Positions 62,568-64,000 of a DNA stretch of 64,000 bases are shown here, piece after piece. The DNA is taken from positions 18,269-82,268 of the forward strand of contig JAEWBG010000033.1 of assembly GCA_023391335.1 (NCBI GenBank), in the 5' to 3' direction. Each line of letters begins with the position of its first letter. Position 1 is the first letter of the stretch. A program made the translations under genes and the position numbers. The DNA is from Pseudomonadota bacterium (GTDB lineage: Bacteria > Pseudomonadota > Gammaproteobacteria > Steroidobacterales > Steroidobacteraceae). The notes under the pieces are model-generated. The model had not been told where the DNA came from. It saw only the letters and a program-made list of their open reading frames with translations, and searched no databases.

Positions 62568-63821
62568 TCAGTCCGCAACAGCGGCCTCTCTGCGCGGAGC
62601 GGCGCGAGACACCAACAACAGCGTCAGGCTAAGCGTAAGCAATGCCGCAGCGCTCACCGCCAAAGACGCATGGATGCCGATCAGGCTGCCCATCAACCCA
62701 ACCGTCACGCCGCTGAACGTACGCAGTCCCATCGCCGACATCGTGAACACGCCGATGACGCGGCCGCGGATATCGTGAGGCGCATTCAGTTGCACGAGGG
62801 TCTGAGCCATAGAATTGAACGACAGCTCGGAAAAACCCGCGGCGAACAGAAGTACTAGCGCGAGTGCATAGAACGGCGACATCGCGAATCCCGCCAAGGC
62901 ACAACACCACACCATTGCCAAAACAAATGCCGTCTTCGCGCGCGGTTGTAGCAGGCCGCGGCTTTCCAAAATCAATCCGGCAGTCAGTGCCCCTGCGGCA
63001 TCCGCGCCCAGGAGCATGCTGTAGAAGAAGTCTGCGTGAGTCTGTCCGAGTGCGTGCGCGAAACCAGGCATCTGCGCTTGATATGCGTTTCCGACGAAGA
63101 GCGATGCCGCACCGGCCAATAGGATCATCGATGCCAACGTGCGATGGCCGACAATCTGCTTCAGGGTAGCGGCGATATCTCTGAATCCGAGCAAGGCGCG
63201 CGTCCTCGGCATTGCGCTCGGATCGTAAGGTGCTTTCCACAACCACAGGATGGTCGGCAGATAGAGTAATGCGTTGAAGAAGATGCCGTAGACCGGTCCG
63301 AGTACCAGCAGGATTGCACCGCCGACAGCGGGACCGGCGAGCATGCCGAGCTGTCGCGCAGTCGCGTTGAGGCGCACCGCACTCGGCAGGTGATCCATGG
63401 GCACCACGTGATACAGCAGCACTTGGGATGCCGGGCTCCACAACACTCCCGCAATTCCATGGACCACCAGCAATACCATCGCGTGCCACATCTGAATCGT
63501 GTCGGTCGCAAAGAGCACACCCCACGAAATCGATACGCCCATGAACATCAACATGCCGCACTGGATCACCCGCCGCGCATCGAAGCGTTCCGTAAGCGCA
63601 CCGGCGTGAATCGAAAACAGCAAGTACGGCAACCAGTGAGCAACGACGGCGAAGCCACCGAGCGCCGCCGAATGAAACTTGTTGAAGATGACCCAGTAGC
63701 TGATCACGTGCTCGATGTTGTCGGCCATCATCGCGCCCGCTGAACTGAAGAAGAACCCGCGATAGCCGGGCTGGCGAAGAGCCGCAAACGAACGATGAGA
63801 AGAAGTGCCTGACTGAGTCAT
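62568..63821 (-). CDS. MFS transporter
   Basis: This 417-residue inner-membrane carrier has twelve predicted helices. It resembles the MFS_3/enterobactin-exporter-like group: RQPGYRGFFFSSAGAMMADN at the N-terminus, LLFSIHAGALTERFDARRV as the loop 2-3 signature, LPSAVRLNATARQLGMLAGP in helix 5, and NAPHDIRGRVIGVFTMSAMG in the second half. It probably exports a small molecule; the substrate is unknown. The C-terminal residues (SRAAPRREAAVAD) are encoded by a GC-rich hairpin-like segment adjoining motif A. No partner gene is in the window on its upstream side. Confidence 0.9.
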   Translation of the reverse strand: MTQSGTSSHRSFAALRQPGYRGFFFSSAGAMMADNIEHVISYWVIFNKFHSAALGGFAVVAHWLPYLLFSIHAGALTERFDARRVIQCGMLMFMGVSISWGVLFATDTIQMWHAMVLLVVHGIAGVLWSPASQVLLYHVVPMDHLPSAVRLNATARQLGMLAGPAVGGAILLVLGPVYGIFFNALLYLPTILWLWKAPYDPSAMPRTRALLGFRDIAATLKQIVGHRTLASMILLAGAASLFVGNAYQAQMPGFAHALGQTHADFFYSMLLGADAAGALTAGLILESRGLLQPRAKTAFVLAMVWCCALAGFAMSPFYALALVLLFAAGFSELSFNSMAQTLVQLNAPHDIRGRVIGVFTMSAMGLRTFSGVTVGLMGSLIGIHASLAVSAAALLTLSLTLLLVSRAAPRREAAVAD

Positions 63822-63913
63822 AGAGTGCTTCGAATGCAGCGAGCACCGAAGCGATGCGTTGTTGGTGCGTGAAAGGTCGCGAATGCTGTCAAGTTTGCGG
63901 GAGCAATGCCAGT

Positions 63914-64000
63914 GGTTCGGGGTTCGGGGTTCGGCCGCTCTCGGCGTCCTGCCTTTCGCGGCATTGGCACATCCATGTGCGGCAGGGTTCGGCCGCTCTC
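63914..64000. repeat. GGTTCGG heptamers and duplicated GGTTCGGCCGCTCTC at the window end
   Basis: Three units GGTTCGG at 63914-63934 run into CCGCTCTC. The 15-mer GGTTCGGCCGCTCTC occurs at 63928-63942 and again at 63986-64000. Between them are CCTGCC...GGCAGG and GCACAT-cc-ATGTGC inverted repeats. The element continues beyond the window. Confidence 0.75.

Overview
The window is a bacterial chromosome segment of moderately high G+C content. It codes densely on both strands, with many 4-base ATGA/GTGA gene overlaps. The gene set points to a Gram-negative, aerobic, heterotrophic proteobacterium: a TonB-dependent receptor, lipoproteins with lipoboxes, an outer-membrane barrel, periplasmic PQQ enzymes with c-type haem, a Prx5-glutaredoxin hybrid, a TfpX/TfpZ pilin accessory protein and a GlyGly-CTERM protein. 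A gammaproteobacterium near the Xanthomonadales/Steroidobacterales/Nevskiales is my best guess, but it is an inference. I see no rRNA, tRNA, CRISPR array, transposase or phage gene.

Layout: 0.1-7.8 kb holds housekeeping genes: an AlkA-type glycosylase, an AhpD-like/aconitase/DUF488 overlapping operon, trpS and gdhA. At 8-9.6 kb is a secreted PHB-depolymerase-like esterase. At 9.5-15.2 kb lies a red-light sensing operon read leftwards: bacteriophytochrome, response regulator, hybrid kinase, haem oxygenase. The haem oxygenase makes the biliverdin chromophore. At 16.6-28 kb is a complete L-rhamnose system: a DeoR-type regulator, an ABC importer, rhamnulokinase and a serine-hydrolase-like pseudoenzyme leftwards, and the aldolase/dehydrogenase fusion plus rhamnose isomerase rightwards. 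A probable glycoside hydrolase follows. From 30.5 to 44 kb come an SRPBCC protein, a DoxX-like membrane protein, a TonB receptor with a good promoter/operator candidate, an SDR, a formyltransferase-propeller fusion, NIPSNAP, malic enzyme, TfpZ and an M20 peptidase. From 44.4 to 57.8 kb come TspO, two PQQ dehydrogenases, RNase, the Prx/Grx hybrid, a small Cys/His protein coupled to the second PQQ enzyme, a giant FG-GAP/cadherin-like GlyGly-CTERM protein and a DUF1615 lipoprotein. The right end holds a YtrA-type regulator with an ABC exporter, a DUF5060/apiosidase-like glycosidase and an MFS exporter.

The most unusual content lies between genes. Three kinds of short repeats recur and often sit together. 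(i) Arrays of tiny perfect hairpins (3-6 bp stems, 3-4 nt loops, about every 15-20 nt, separated by CTTCCT-like linkers) occur near 31.2, 32.5-32.9 and 60.3 kb. Their stems change with the pairing kept. (ii) Tracts with period 7 or 8 occur at seven places with different units. Four of these are facing pairs of GTGA-containing arrays, several of which start on the stop codon of the adjacent gene. (iii) An approximately 30-base dispersed motif around GGACGCAACACAAAGCGC occurs mostly as inverted pairs. No protein explains them. They are the best candidates here for an undescribed element system.
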